DNA from: Whalleya microplaca
Lineage: Eukaryota > Ascomycota > Sordariomycetes > Xylariales > Xylariaceae
Assembly: GCA_022497155.1 (NCBI GenBank)
Contig: MU385756.1
Location: forward strand, 248,001-312,000
Direction: 5' to 3'
DNA: 64,000 bases
A program made the position numbers and the translations under genes. This document shows, piece by piece, positions 1 through 9,784 of this stretch; position 1 is the stretch's first letter; every line of letters starts with the position of its first letter. A model generated the notes under the pieces. That model saw nothing but the letters and a program-made list of their open reading frames with translations, was not told where the DNA came from and did no database searches.

Positions 1-267
1 GTGTCTATGACCTTGCCGATGACCAGAGACTTAGCCCGCTACGGTATCCGCTGCGTCACCATCGCCCCTGGCATATTCGAGTCGCAAATGACTGCCATGA
101 TGCCCAAGAAGTTGATGAAAGGTTTGGAAACAGTTATGGAATTTCCGAAGCGGGCTGGGCAGCCGCCGGAGTTTGCGCTATTGGTGCGGCAGGTCATCGA
201 GAACGGGATGTTGAATGGTACTGTAATACGGTTAGATGGAGGACTGAGGATGCCTAGTAAGATCTAA
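1..267 (+). CDS. Short-chain dehydrogenase (3-hydroxyacyl-CoA dehydrogenase type 2-like), C-terminal part
   Basis: The reading frame is open from base 1, so this is the last ~88 residues of a gene that begins left of the window. The fragment carries the typical SDR C-terminal half of the HSD17B10 group: an RDLARYGIRCVTIAPG segment, where the chain after the catalytic YxxxK helix turns into the PG motif, then a substrate loop with several Met/Lys, and the closing NGTVIRLDGGLRM strand. Family members oxidise the 3-hydroxyacyl-CoA intermediate of beta-oxidation with NAD+. The protein ends in S-K-I, a relaxed PTS1-like tripeptide, so a peroxisomal location is possible (inference). The nucleotide-binding and catalytic residues lie outside the window and cannot be checked. 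The neighbouring CoA ligase and enoyl-CoA hydratase also carry PTS1 tails. Confidence 0.85.
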   Translation: MSMTLPMTRDLARYGIRCVTIAPGIFESQMTAMMPKKLMKGLETVMEFPKRAGQPPEFALLVRQVIENGMLNGTVIRLDGGLRMPSKI

Positions 268-551
268 GAACAACACAATGAGTACCACAAATGAGCCCAG
301 GGCACAATGTCATCGTGTTGCGACTGCATCTAAATCCTAAGCAAAGCCATTATCTGAGGCGCATATGCCACGAAACACCCATCAATTGCCCAATTACCAT
401 CCAGATGTTGCACAACAATCAACAAAGTATCCGCCCTAAGCAAACCGATGCTCTGCCCCAGCCATCCTCCAGACTCCTCAACGCAGCAGACGGAGTCATA
501 TCGGTTGCTCCTCGCAGGGATTCCTCAGTCAAATGACAACGCAGGAATCGT

Positions 552-2060
552 TCAGGCGTCATAGGAGACGCGACGGCGAATGGGAGAGCGCTCCCGATGG
601 GTGCGTCCAGTGATGGGCGGCGGCGATCGCTCCCGGTGACGGTAGAATCTACCCGAGTATAAGCGCTGCAGCTCTGTCATGGGCGGAGAGCGTGGGCGAA
701 CGTATTCCACGTACTGGCGACGGGCAGAGTCCTCCAGTCTCCCACCCAAGGCAAAGCCTTCCAAGAAGGCACGAGAGGCCACCGGGTCCTCCAGAATATG
801 CGGACTGGGCCCGTTGGTGGCCCCGCACAAGGCCTGCACACGGCCGATGAGGAAGCGGACTTCCTCGCGGCGGTCATACTCGGGTTTGTAATAAGAAGCC
901 ATGGGCTCCGGCACGACGGAAGCAAAAGGTGCATAGCGGTTACCGCGGTCCTCGCGCTTGGCGGGGACAGGCTCCGGCTTAACCGGAGCATATCCACTAT
1001 GTCCCTTCGTCGCATCGGGCTTGACATTCTCCGTAGGTTTGACGCTAGGCTTGGGGCAAGGTAACTTGCGTACCTCTTCGATTGCCCGCTTGGCGAGAGC
1101 CTGCTTAGCTGCCACGGCAGTTGTGAAAGTACGACCGTCATGAAGAGTTTTGCCGTTGAGGTTGACCGAGCACTTGAAATCACCGTCACGGGTGACCCAC
1201 TCTTTGAATTGAGGGTTAAACTTCCTCTTCTGGCACTCGAGGCTCAAGATGGCCGTAGCAGTGCGGCCAAAATCACTGCCTCTTTTGCCATCATTGCCGT
1301 TAACGTTGCCGTTACCGTTGCTGTTACTGTTACCATTGCCAACACGCTGAGCAGTCTCAGTCCCCTCCATGGTGGCCTGGGCTGGCATGCCTGCCGTGCT
1401 ACCCAGGCCAGGAAAAGGAAGAGAGGCAGTGCGGAAAGTGAATGGGTGGGGAGCCATCGCAGTAGGGGCGGGTGCTAGAACGCGCAGTCAGCAAATCGCG
1501 ATCGGACGGGATAAATACTCGGGAAATGCAGTCATTTACAGTAGTGGGATGAACCCATTGGCACGGAACGAGAGGGGACACCGGCGACACCGGCGATGCC
1601 GGCAACCGCCCGGTTATCCAAAGCAGCATTAGATGACATATTGTTCTCACTGCTGTTGGTGATTGAGACGGGATTGGGGGCTCTCTCCATCATCTGTCGG
1701 AAACGATACTGTCCAGATCCTTTCTCTGGGCTGGGTCCAAGAGAAAGCAACCGATTTTGCTGGGTAGGGTTATTAGTGGCGACAGGAATAGGAAATGAAG
1801 TGGCTGCTGAGAGCGTGAGGAGGGCACCCACAAGGCCTGGGACCAGGACTGGTTGATAGGTAGAGGTGGTGGTGGTAGCAGAGAGCACTGCTAAATATAA
1901 ATGGAGGAAATTAGTCTGTCTATTCAATGTAGTCTGGACAACCGATAACGTGATTGTGTACGAAAAGCTTACCCCCACCAGTGTTCTCTTTGTTTGGATG
2001 ATTCTGGGCATGGATATTGTTGCCATCACCTCCATTTTCTGGCAAATCCATTATTGCCAT
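552..2060 (-). CDS. Double-stranded-RNA-binding-motif protein with low-complexity N-terminus
   Basis: Three exons are predicted: 2060-1973, 1890-1540 and 1474-552 (introns of 82 and 65 bp, GTAAGC..TTTAG and GTAAAT..TCTAG), giving 453 residues in phase. The start is the ATG at 2060 in a good context (CACCATGG). Its frame gives an Asn/Gly/His-rich N-terminus that joins the next exon in frame; other upstream ATGs read into the intron. Residues ~192-209 are an Asn/Gly/Ser tract. Residues ~220-284 look like one DRBM: a helix with LECQKRKFNPQF, a strand around KCSVNLNGKTL, and the AVAAKQALAKRAIEEV helix typical of the RNA-binding face. The C-terminus is Arg/Ser/Pro-rich (RERSP repeated). The role is unknown; RNA binding is inferred from the fold only. 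It sits between two metabolic genes without an obvious link. Confidence 0.72.
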
Positions 2061-2851
2061 GGTGAATGCGTGATTGCCAGCAGAGGAAAAACCCAACCGA
2101 AACAGTCAAAGAAACGTCGGCAGGCTGTGGAATGGATTGCAGAATTGGGTTTATAAATGGCAGAACCCAAACTTAATGACGGCCAAGCAGGCAAGAGAAA
2201 CATACGTGAAAAACAGAGAGGGTTTGGGAGATGAAAGACGGCGGTTTGTAAGTAGGTAGGTACGTAATGTGGATGCATAAACAGACGCCGACGACGCCTG
2301 TGCATTTGCATGTTGTGCCCTGCCTAATGCTCATGGATGCAGAAGGTGCGTTTGACAGGACGACAATTGCTGCTGAGGAAGTCGCAAGGTACATAGACCA
2401 ATAGAAGTTTGTAGAAGACACCAGCCCGATGGAAACCTATCATAACGCAAGCATGGTCTACCTTCCTACCTACCTATCTACTGTAAGATCCTCTAAGCAG
2501 AGGTAGCGACGAGTACATGATGCAGGTATACTGTATAATCTGTAAGTGAATGCCTTCGGTACCTAAGGTACATATAGACCATGCACCTCCTACCTACGGT
2601 AAGTTCAAGGTCAACTCCTATGACAGTGAGCATCAATACTGCCAACCTAGAAGTTGTAGTTATAACACACCTTATAGAGCACCCTGATGGTGACCTGAAA
2701 GACTCCTTCGATTCCACCAGAAGCCTTCAACCTTTAGGTGGGTAGGTACACTACCTATGTAAGGTATAGTGTCTCAGACATGTGCAGTATCGATTACATG
2801 CATATACTAACTTGAATACAATGGGCATCAAAGTGCTTCTAGATAGGCAGG
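2061..2851. other. Intergenic region, 791 bp
   Basis: No coding frame is supported. The stretch contains several copies of the TAGGTAGG/CCTACCTA tetranucleotide (near 2255, 2465 and 2740) and serves as the promoter of the dsRNA-binding gene and the 3' flank of the 2-hydroxyacid dehydrogenase. Confidence 0.5.
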
Positions 2852-3975
2852 TTAGTACCCGCTATCACTAAAGACCGTAGCCAGCGCCTCATCATTCTGC
2901 CACCGTAAGATATTTTCGACTTGCTGCTTATACATGTACGAGAGGTTTTCTTCCTCGACATAGCCAGTGTGTGGTGTCAACACCACCTGGCTTCTACCTT
3001 CTACTCCCCATTTGGTCGTCCTCCACTCGTTCTGCTGGGGCAATGGCTCGATCTCGTACACATCCAGCCCTACACCGCGTATCAACCCCTTTTTAGCTGC
3101 CTCCAGCAGGTCATTTTCCACCACGATCGGTCCTCTTGCCGTATTAATGAATAATGCCGACGTCTTCATCTTGTTCAAATCGTCGGCTGTGATCAAACCC
3201 CGTGACCGTTCCGATAGCACAAGCTGAATACTAACCACATCCGCAGAGCTGAACAGCTCGTCTCGGCTCACCACCTTGAAGGTCTTCTCCCCGCTCTCAT
3301 CTTCCACGGGTAGACCAGCAGCTTTAGCCTTTTCGTCGGCCGCTGCTTGGGTCAAGTTCGTGCTCCAGGCCACGATCTTCATGCCAAAGGCTATGCGCAT
3401 GATTCTCGAGACCGAAACCCCTAGCCTACCTAGACCAACAGTGCCGAACACCTTGCCGGCAAGGCCCACGGCAGCGGTCGTCTGCCAGCCTCCGGCCTTG
3501 ATCGTTGCGTCATCTTGGGGGATGTTTCGCGCAAGAGCAACTGTCAGAGCGACGCAGTGCTCCGTGGTGCTGTCCGGGCTGCGCTTCTGCATGGTAGTGC
3601 CGGCTACGGTGATGCCGCGCGCTAGACCTGCCTTGACATTGATAGACGCATTGCGCATTCCGGTTGTGAGGAGAACCTTGAGCTTTGGAAGTCGATTGAT
3701 GAGTTCCTCGGGAAACGGTGTTCGCTCCCTCATGGTACCTTAGATTCGTTAGATCATGCCCCTGAGTTCCCCAAGTGAGACCTACAAATGACGTCAAACG
3801 GCTCAAGGCGCTTAGCTAATGCATCTTTGGCATCTTGCGGCGTATCGGAATGGTTGTAGGGCAGAAGCGTGTCAGTGAATGTCACCACATCATACTCAGC
3901 AGGGTCCAATTTGGCAAAGTGGGGTTTTGATATCCCTTGGTAATCATCTAGTACGGCAATCTTGATCGGGGCCAT
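2852..3975 (-). CDS. D-isomer-specific 2-hydroxyacid dehydrogenase (NAD-dependent)
   Basis: Two exons, 3975-3786 and 3738-2852, joined over a 47-bp intron, give 358 residues. The junction restores the conserved stretch FDVICTMRERTPFP. The protein has the two-domain layout of the D-2-hydroxyacid dehydrogenase family: an N-terminal substrate domain, then a Rossmann domain with GLGRLG at ~165-170. The catalytic triad is visible: Arg ~265 in TARGPI, Glu ~294 in DVYEIEP and His ~320 in LTPHTG. Such enzymes reduce 2-oxoacids or oxidise D-2-hydroxyacids; the substrate cannot be read from sequence. There is no PTS1 tail (ends SGY), so it is probably cytosolic. It lies tail-to-head with the CoA ligase on the same strand, 454 bp apart, and may belong to the same catabolic neighbourhood. 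Confidence 0.92.
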
Positions 3976-4429
3976 GGCTACGCTGACGGTTGAAGTTTAA
4001 ATATAAAATATAGATATAATCTAAGATGGCAAGGTTGCACGATTCGAGCATGCCATTTTATTCACCGTGGCATGTCTGGGGAAGGTGGAAATGTGTCTCG
4101 GGTAGATGAGATCATATGAGCCCCAGATGTTGTGCCCGGCAAGCTTTCCGGCAACTCCGATTATGTCCGGTGTTCGGCACTTGTGCAACCGGAAACGGGT
4201 GGATCCTCGCATAACCGCCTCTCTGCTATATACATATTGAAGTTCAGCCACCAACTCAGCTGAAGTGGTGCTGTTTTTAAATAGTATATATGGATGTATA
4301 CTATTCCGTTTAGAAGTGATTGTCCAATTCTTTTGGAAGTACGGGATTTCTGGATCATAGCTTCATGTCCGATATCTATACTTTGGCATCCAAACTACCA
4401 ACTTAGCAAACAATATCATCATTTTATTC
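3976..4429. other. Intergenic region, 454 bp
   Basis: AT-rich spacer between two minus-strand genes. It should hold the 2-hydroxyacid dehydrogenase promoter and the ligase terminator. No gene seen. Confidence 0.5.
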
Positions 4430-6136
4430 CTATAGTTTAGCTTTGGGGGCGGTTTCTAGTGAACATGGACCCTCTCTCCTCGTAGCCATCTGCTTCCTTA
4501 ATATCTTTCCAGTTGCATTCTTAGGCAGCTCATTAGTGTGCCAAACGCCGCCCCTGAGCTTCTTGTATCCACTCACCTGGCCATCGACGTGTTGATGCAC
4601 CTCCTGAAGGGCCTCGGTCTTCTGGTTCACCGTCTTGAAGTGACTTTTTAGTATGACCCAAGCGGCAGGGAGCTCTGTCAGTTGGCTTTCGTCCCAAATC
4701 GCACCCACTCCGCCCTCCACCACATTTGGATGTGAGTGGATATAATATTCCAGTTCTGCAGGTGAGACCTGAAAGCCCTTATACTTGATCAGATCCTTTG
4801 TTCTCCCTACTACGCTCACGCGACCCTCCTTGTCGATCGTGCATACGTCTCCGGTGTTATACCATCCTTTCATCGGGAACCCTTTCTTGTTTGCTTCCTC
4901 GTTGAAAGCATACCCTCGCGTGAAATTGGGGCCTCTCAGCCATAACTCGCCCGGCTGGCCTTCCGGTACGTCCTTCGAGCTGCCTTCCTTCTTCAGACAG
5001 GCCTCAATATTTGGCAATAGTCTGCCTGTCACCCCATCTGGATAAGACTCGTCGGATTTCTGATATGCCACATACCCAGCGGCTTCAGTCATCCCATACA
5101 CCTGAATAAGTTTCCACGGGGCTTTGCTGTAGAGGCGGTCTTTAACATCTTTCTTAAACGGGCCCCCGACATTAATAAACTGTGCCCGGGTAAAGTCGAA
5201 GCGGTTTGCCATGTCCGAGTTCGCCATTTGAAGTACAACGCTGGGAACCCCTTGGAAGCTGGTGGCCTGGTTGGATCCAACTAACTTGGCGAATTCCTCC
5301 CCGTTGTATGCCGGCATAGCATGATGCATCATACCTGTCCAGGGTCCCAGGAAGAGCGGCAAGGTCGTGTTGGCAATATGAGTCCATGGTGTATATGCCA
5401 CGACTCTAGCAGCTGGATGAAACTGCCGTCGGTCATGTGAAAAGAGTTGGTAGGAATTCGAAACGAAGTTATAATGCGTCAGCTCGACTCCTTTAGATTT
5501 ACCTGTAGTTCCTGACGACAAGTGTATTGATGCAAGGCGATCTGTAGTATCAGGCCAATGCGGAATGGACAGTCGTTCAGTTGAAATAAAATCGTCTGGT
5601 ATATGACGGAATCCTCGCACTGGGGAGACAATGGTTATAATCTCAGGCTTCTCCCATTTCACTCCTTGGCTTTCGAGTTCATTGTACGCAACTCTCAACG
5701 CTTCTGTGATAAAGGGGACTGTAGGGCCGTAGGATATCACAAAATGTGGTCGCGACACAGCAAGTCCATGCCCTATCTCGGCGGCCTTTAGCGCATGGTT
5801 AATAGGACAGACAACGCCGCCGGTCCAGAGGATTGCATGGCAGATCTCGAGAAAGTCAACACTGTTAGGAAGGATAATAGCCCATCTCGCCTGGTCGATG
5901 GGCTTTAAGCTAAGCTTCAGTCCTCTCGCAATCCTACCAGCTCGCTCACGCAGTTCTCCAATGGTAATGCTTCGATTTGTCAAACTGTCTTTGGCAATGA
6001 GATGAGACTCTGGGATGTCTGGGTATGCTGATGTGTGAAGGAGCTCCGTTAAATTCTGATCCCGGGGGATATTGATTATCTCCGAGCGATAAATCCCCAT
6101 TGCCCTTTTGTGAATAGGGGGGTTATTGAGTAGCAA
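4430..6136 (-). CDS. AMP-forming acyl/aryl-CoA ligase (4-coumarate-CoA ligase-like), PTS1-tailed
   Basis: Single-exon, 568 residues. It activates a carboxylic acid to its CoA thioester via an acyl-adenylate. All hallmark motifs of the ANL superfamily are present in order: P-loop SSGTTGKSKGV at 207-217, the adenine-site YGMTEAAG at 347-354, GWYNTGD at ~424-430, the hinge region VVGRTKDLIKYKGF at ~442-455, and the C-terminal lysine motif PKNATGKILRK at 539-549. The protein ends in A-K-L, a canonical PTS1 variant, so import into peroxisomes is expected. An in-frame ATG at codon 13 (MGIYRSE) is an equally good start. Overall shape resembles fungal 4-coumarate/phenylacetate/medium-chain acyl ligases; the exact acid is not resolved. 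Downstream partners for a beta-oxidation route (hydratase, SDR) lie on either side. Confidence 0.92.
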   Translation of the reverse strand: MLLNNPPIHKRAMGIYRSEIINIPRDQNLTELLHTSAYPDIPESHLIAKDSLTNRSITIGELRERAGRIARGLKLSLKPIDQARWAIILPNSVDFLEICHAILWTGGVVCPINHALKAAEIGHGLAVSRPHFVISYGPTVPFITEALRVAYNELESQGVKWEKPEIITIVSPVRGFRHIPDDFISTERLSIPHWPDTTDRLASIHLSSGTTGKSKGVELTHYNFVSNSYQLFSHDRRQFHPAARVVAYTPWTHIANTTLPLFLGPWTGMMHHAMPAYNGEEFAKLVGSNQATSFQGVPSVVLQMANSDMANRFDFTRAQFINVGGPFKKDVKDRLYSKAPWKLIQVYGMTEAAGYVAYQKSDESYPDGVTGRLLPNIEACLKKEGSSKDVPEGQPGELWLRGPNFTRGYAFNEEANKKGFPMKGWYNTGDVCTIDKEGRVSVVGRTKDLIKYKGFQVSPAELEYYIHSHPNVVEGGVGAIWDESQLTELPAAWVILKSHFKTVNQKTEALQEVHQHVDGQVSGYKKLRGGVWHTNELPKNATGKILRKQMATRREGPCSLETAPKAKL

Positions 6137-8010
6137 ACGTAAGTTTGATCGTACTGTCGTACCGCAAAATTAAGTTTTAATAACGCGATGGCTACTGGAA
6201 ATATCGTGGGATGCCTGATATCAATGTTTTTCACCTGTCAGCATTTAGGCACACACAGCTTTAGTTCAACCTCCTCTGCAATGTCCTCACAAGTTAACAT
6301 CCGTATTAAACACAACATGTACAGATAACGATAGGTATACCATGAGTTTCGGCCCAGATAATCCGATCTAGACCAAGCTATCCTTATAGCTGGCTTCTCT
6401 GTGATTGTAACATCCTTTGTACCTGTTTGAATCTTACCTACTATATCGTGATAGGTATAGTACATACTATATACAGTTACATACATGGTATTGACCGGAC
6501 GAACAGACAACTACAAGGGTATAGAAGTCCCTGTAGACCTTTAATTGAAGATCTACAATGCGTAATACGCTAGCCGGGCACCCTGGCAGTCCCATTCCAT
6601 ATTAGGTTTATGGGTCCACGATCCCACCTCCTCTGCCGAGCCTCCTGAATCCTATTTACGTAGGTATCACACATATATAAAGGTTATCTTACAACGAATA
6701 GGATTCCATTGCTAGAGATGTGCTAATGCTGTTGTTCAGCATACTCATCCAGGTATTAACAAGCAGTGGGTGAATGGTTGTAGTAATTGTATTACCTTGA
6801 TGTAGATTCTGGTCTTGAGGTGCCGCTAATCCAGACAGACTAAATGGCGCGGTAGTATCTGTATATTGAGAATCTTACACCCGGTATCGGAGGTATCGTC
6901 GATCTGTTGTTGTTTTTCTGAACAAAGCGATTTGAGCTTACATGGCTGCGTAATAATAGGTTCGGCAATGAGATCTCCGCACATAATCAATAGTTCCTTC
7001 CAACAACGTGCCTTGCGGATCAATCTCGAACTTATTACCCAGATCGAATTAGCTTTGTGTCTTAGCTGACTATTGTGAGAACTACTACTATGCAGTAAGT
7101 GTATGCTATACAAGCCGTAATGCTAGGTTTCATACTATGGAAATGGCTAAGCACAACTCGGGCTCAGCATCAAGCTATTCCCATAATAAGCTTGAGTTGA
7201 TGGTGGCTTCAATTGGAGATTGCCGCTAGATTCAAATATGCCAATCGTAACAAGAGGACATGCTATCATGGAGACGACACTGCTATTTTCCTGTCATCCA
7301 GACTACTATGATGCCTTGGCGATAACGACGACGACGACGACGACGACGACGACAACGGTAGCGATAGTAACAGCCGTGTAAGAGGCCAGTCATCTGAAAC
7401 TACCGGATGTCTCACGGGTTGCTGTACGTCCCTGGGCACGTTGCAAGTGGGTTGACTGTCCATTTTGCCTATCACCGATATCAAATAAGCTTAGCTGTTC
7501 CGCGATGATCCGTACCGCCGGCCAAATTCGCGGCGTCAGGGGTAAGATGTCATCTCCCAATGTGTCACTAGCGCTTCTCCAAATGGCGAATCCTTTTTAA
7601 GTTTGCGGGGAATAGGAAAATAAATACGGATCCCGTACCTAGCCTATAAGTCTTGGCGGTGCATCCTAGATTTGACAGCGGGCCTAGCGAACTTCCGGAT
7701 CTGTATAGTCGGCCACATAATCCTTCGGGCTACCGAGCACAACAACGTGGGTAGATAGGGGTTTTGTCGTGAGCCCACGAGTAGGCCTCATGGCAAACCC
7801 ATCATACAATACGCCTCTACCTAATTGTCGGATGCGAATGTAGCGTATTACCAATAGGAGTATCTACTTCACATTACCTTATTACCAGTTTTCTTACAGA
7901 TTAGACAAGTTTCATCAAAGGGGGCTCAAACTAGTTACACAATCACATTATTCCTACCAACAGGATCAACGTTCAAGTCAGCTTCCTTGGGACTAGCTAC
8001 GTCTATAATC
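6137..8010. other. Intergenic region between divergent ligase and hydratase genes, 1.87 kb
   Basis: No coding frame with family resemblance on either strand. It lies between the start of the minus-strand CoA ligase and the start of the plus-strand enoyl-CoA hydratase, so it contains both promoters and could be co-regulated, although 1.9 kb is long for a shared bidirectional promoter. It holds an ACG microsatellite (7325-7353). Confidence 0.5.
7325..7353. repeat. (ACG)n microsatellite
   Basis: About ten perfect ACG units in non-coding sequence. It creates a spurious poly-Ser frame on the minus strand. Confidence 0.9.
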
Positions 8011-8841
8011 ATGGCGCCGACGGAAACAACTCCACCGCCTACCCCGAATTTCCTAAGGTTGTCGTATCCAGCACCGCGGGTGCTGCTGGTAAGAATGGAC
8101 CGACCGAAAGACTTGAACGCCATGTCGACGGCAGGGCAATGGGAGATGGACTCTGTTTGGAAATGGTTCGATCTCGAGCCAAGTTTGAGCGTGGCTATCA
8201 TTACGGGAACCGGCCGGGCGTTTTCAGCGGGGGCGGATCTGAAGGAATGGAGCAATTCCATGTCAGGTGATGCGGATCCGAAGAACCGGATGGGCAACGC
8301 GCCTGCCTTTAAACCCCTGAGTCGGAGGCTAGGGAAGAAGCCAGTCATCGCTGCGGTGAATGGATTGGCTATGGGCGGCGGTTGCGAGTTTATTGTCAAC
8401 TGCGACCTAGTTGTCGCCGCCGAAGATGCTCATTTTGCACTACCAGAAGTGAAAAGGGGCATTGCCGCTATAGGCGGTTCGTTACCACGTCTGATACGAA
8501 CCATTGGACTACAGAGAGCGTCTGAGTTTGCGCTCACTGGTCGGAATGTTACGGCACAAGAGATGTATCAGTGGGGTATAGTCAACAAGGTCGTACCCCA
8601 GGGGCAAGTAGTTCAGGAAGCCATCAAATTCGCCGAGTTGATCGCAAAGAATAGCCCTGACGCTATCATATGTACGCGTGCTGGTCTTAGACAAGGATGG
8701 GAAACGGCTAGTGTGGAAAGAGCTGTCGAATGGACTCTCGAGAAGGAGTTCGCCGAGTTGCAAAGGGGAGAAAACATACTCGAGGGGTTGAAGGCTTTCT
8801 CAGAGAAGAGAGAGCCTCAATGGAAGGGGAGTAAACTTTGA
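8011..8841 (+). CDS. Enoyl-CoA hydratase/isomerase (crotonase fold), PTS1-tailed
   Basis: Single-exon, 276 residues from the ATG at 8011; an upstream TTG at 7987 is in frame but not a credible start. It hydrates trans-2-enoyl-CoA to 3-hydroxyacyl-CoA. The first oxyanion-hole segment TGTGRAFSAGADLKEW is at ~65-80 and the second, AAVNGLAMGGGCEF, at ~114-127. Both catalytic glutamates of true hydratases are kept, Glu126 in GGGCE and Glu146 in FALPEV, with the classical 20-residue spacing (equivalent to rat 144/164), which argues against an isomerase-only or decarboxylase variant. The C-terminus is S-K-L, the canonical PTS1, so the enzyme should be peroxisomal. It is divergent from the CoA ligase and upstream of the MFS gene. 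Confidence 0.94.
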   Translation: MAPTETTPPPTPNFLRLSYPAPRVLLVRMDRPKDLNAMSTAGQWEMDSVWKWFDLEPSLSVAIITGTGRAFSAGADLKEWSNSMSGDADPKNRMGNAPAFKPLSRRLGKKPVIAAVNGLAMGGGCEFIVNCDLVVAAEDAHFALPEVKRGIAAIGGSLPRLIRTIGLQRASEFALTGRNVTAQEMYQWGIVNKVVPQGQVVQEAIKFAELIAKNSPDAIICTRAGLRQGWETASVERAVEWTLEKEFAELQRGENILEGLKAFSEKREPQWKGSKL

Positions 8842-9784
8842 GTCAATCGCATAATTACAGACTGTCGAATCACGAGGCATGCAGGAACATAAACTAAAGA
8901 CCAATAAAGAAGCCCAAAAGTCATGGAAGCAAGATGCTAGTTAGTATACCATATAATAAGACTGAACGATTGGCTGCGAATCATTTCGTGCTTTCCCGGC
9001 GCATGGCATTAGATAACCAATCGCTTGACTATATCCATGTATGATTGACGAACCAGTTCGTCGGTTTATCGATATGGTTGGTGGAGAGCCCACGAGGTTC
9101 ACGCAGGTGTTTCTTACATGTATACCTGAACCAAAGATTATTCGGATATCCGAACAACCTATGATACAGCACAGGTGCAATTGTTCTGTCTTCCTCTAGG
9201 AAATTGCATTCGTAGTGCTTCTTGGCACATGCAACTAGAAGGATGGATTGGCACGGTACGTTCCTGAACTAGCACGACATACAATATTGTACTAGGGTCT
9301 TCTTTCTAGCGTAGCATCGCAAGCCGATCCCTACCCACCAAGTACAGAATCGGAACGATAGCAAATGGTATATCGATCCATCGAGTTAGGACACCGTGAT
9401 GCGCCGTGATGTGAGTGAGGTCCGGAAAATACTATGTTGGTAACACTACTGCTAGATAGGCAGGCCATATCCGGCCTCCTAGCCAAGTTGTGTTAGTAGC
9501 CAGTCCACGGCTCTTCTGGGCATCAGCTTCTAAGTTTGGTAAATCCTTTAGAGCCAATCCTGGCTGCAATCAGTAACCTCATTAAGAGGATCTGTAGATC
9601 ATCACGGACACTAAAAGACAGTCCCTCCTGCGAACTCTTCACCTCGTCGATCACCACTTCGCCGCTGACCGAGCTGCATCTGTGAGCAGTGTTCTAACTG
9701 TTTTGTTAGAATCTTTCAGTCTTTCATTCTTTCAACATCCACTTCGAAGTCCGGTCTATACCATTTCGTTCGTTACAGTACAAT
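8842..9784. other. Intergenic region, 943 bp
   Basis: Contains the hydratase 3' end and the promoter of the MFS transporter. No gene or strong motif recognised. Confidence 0.45.
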
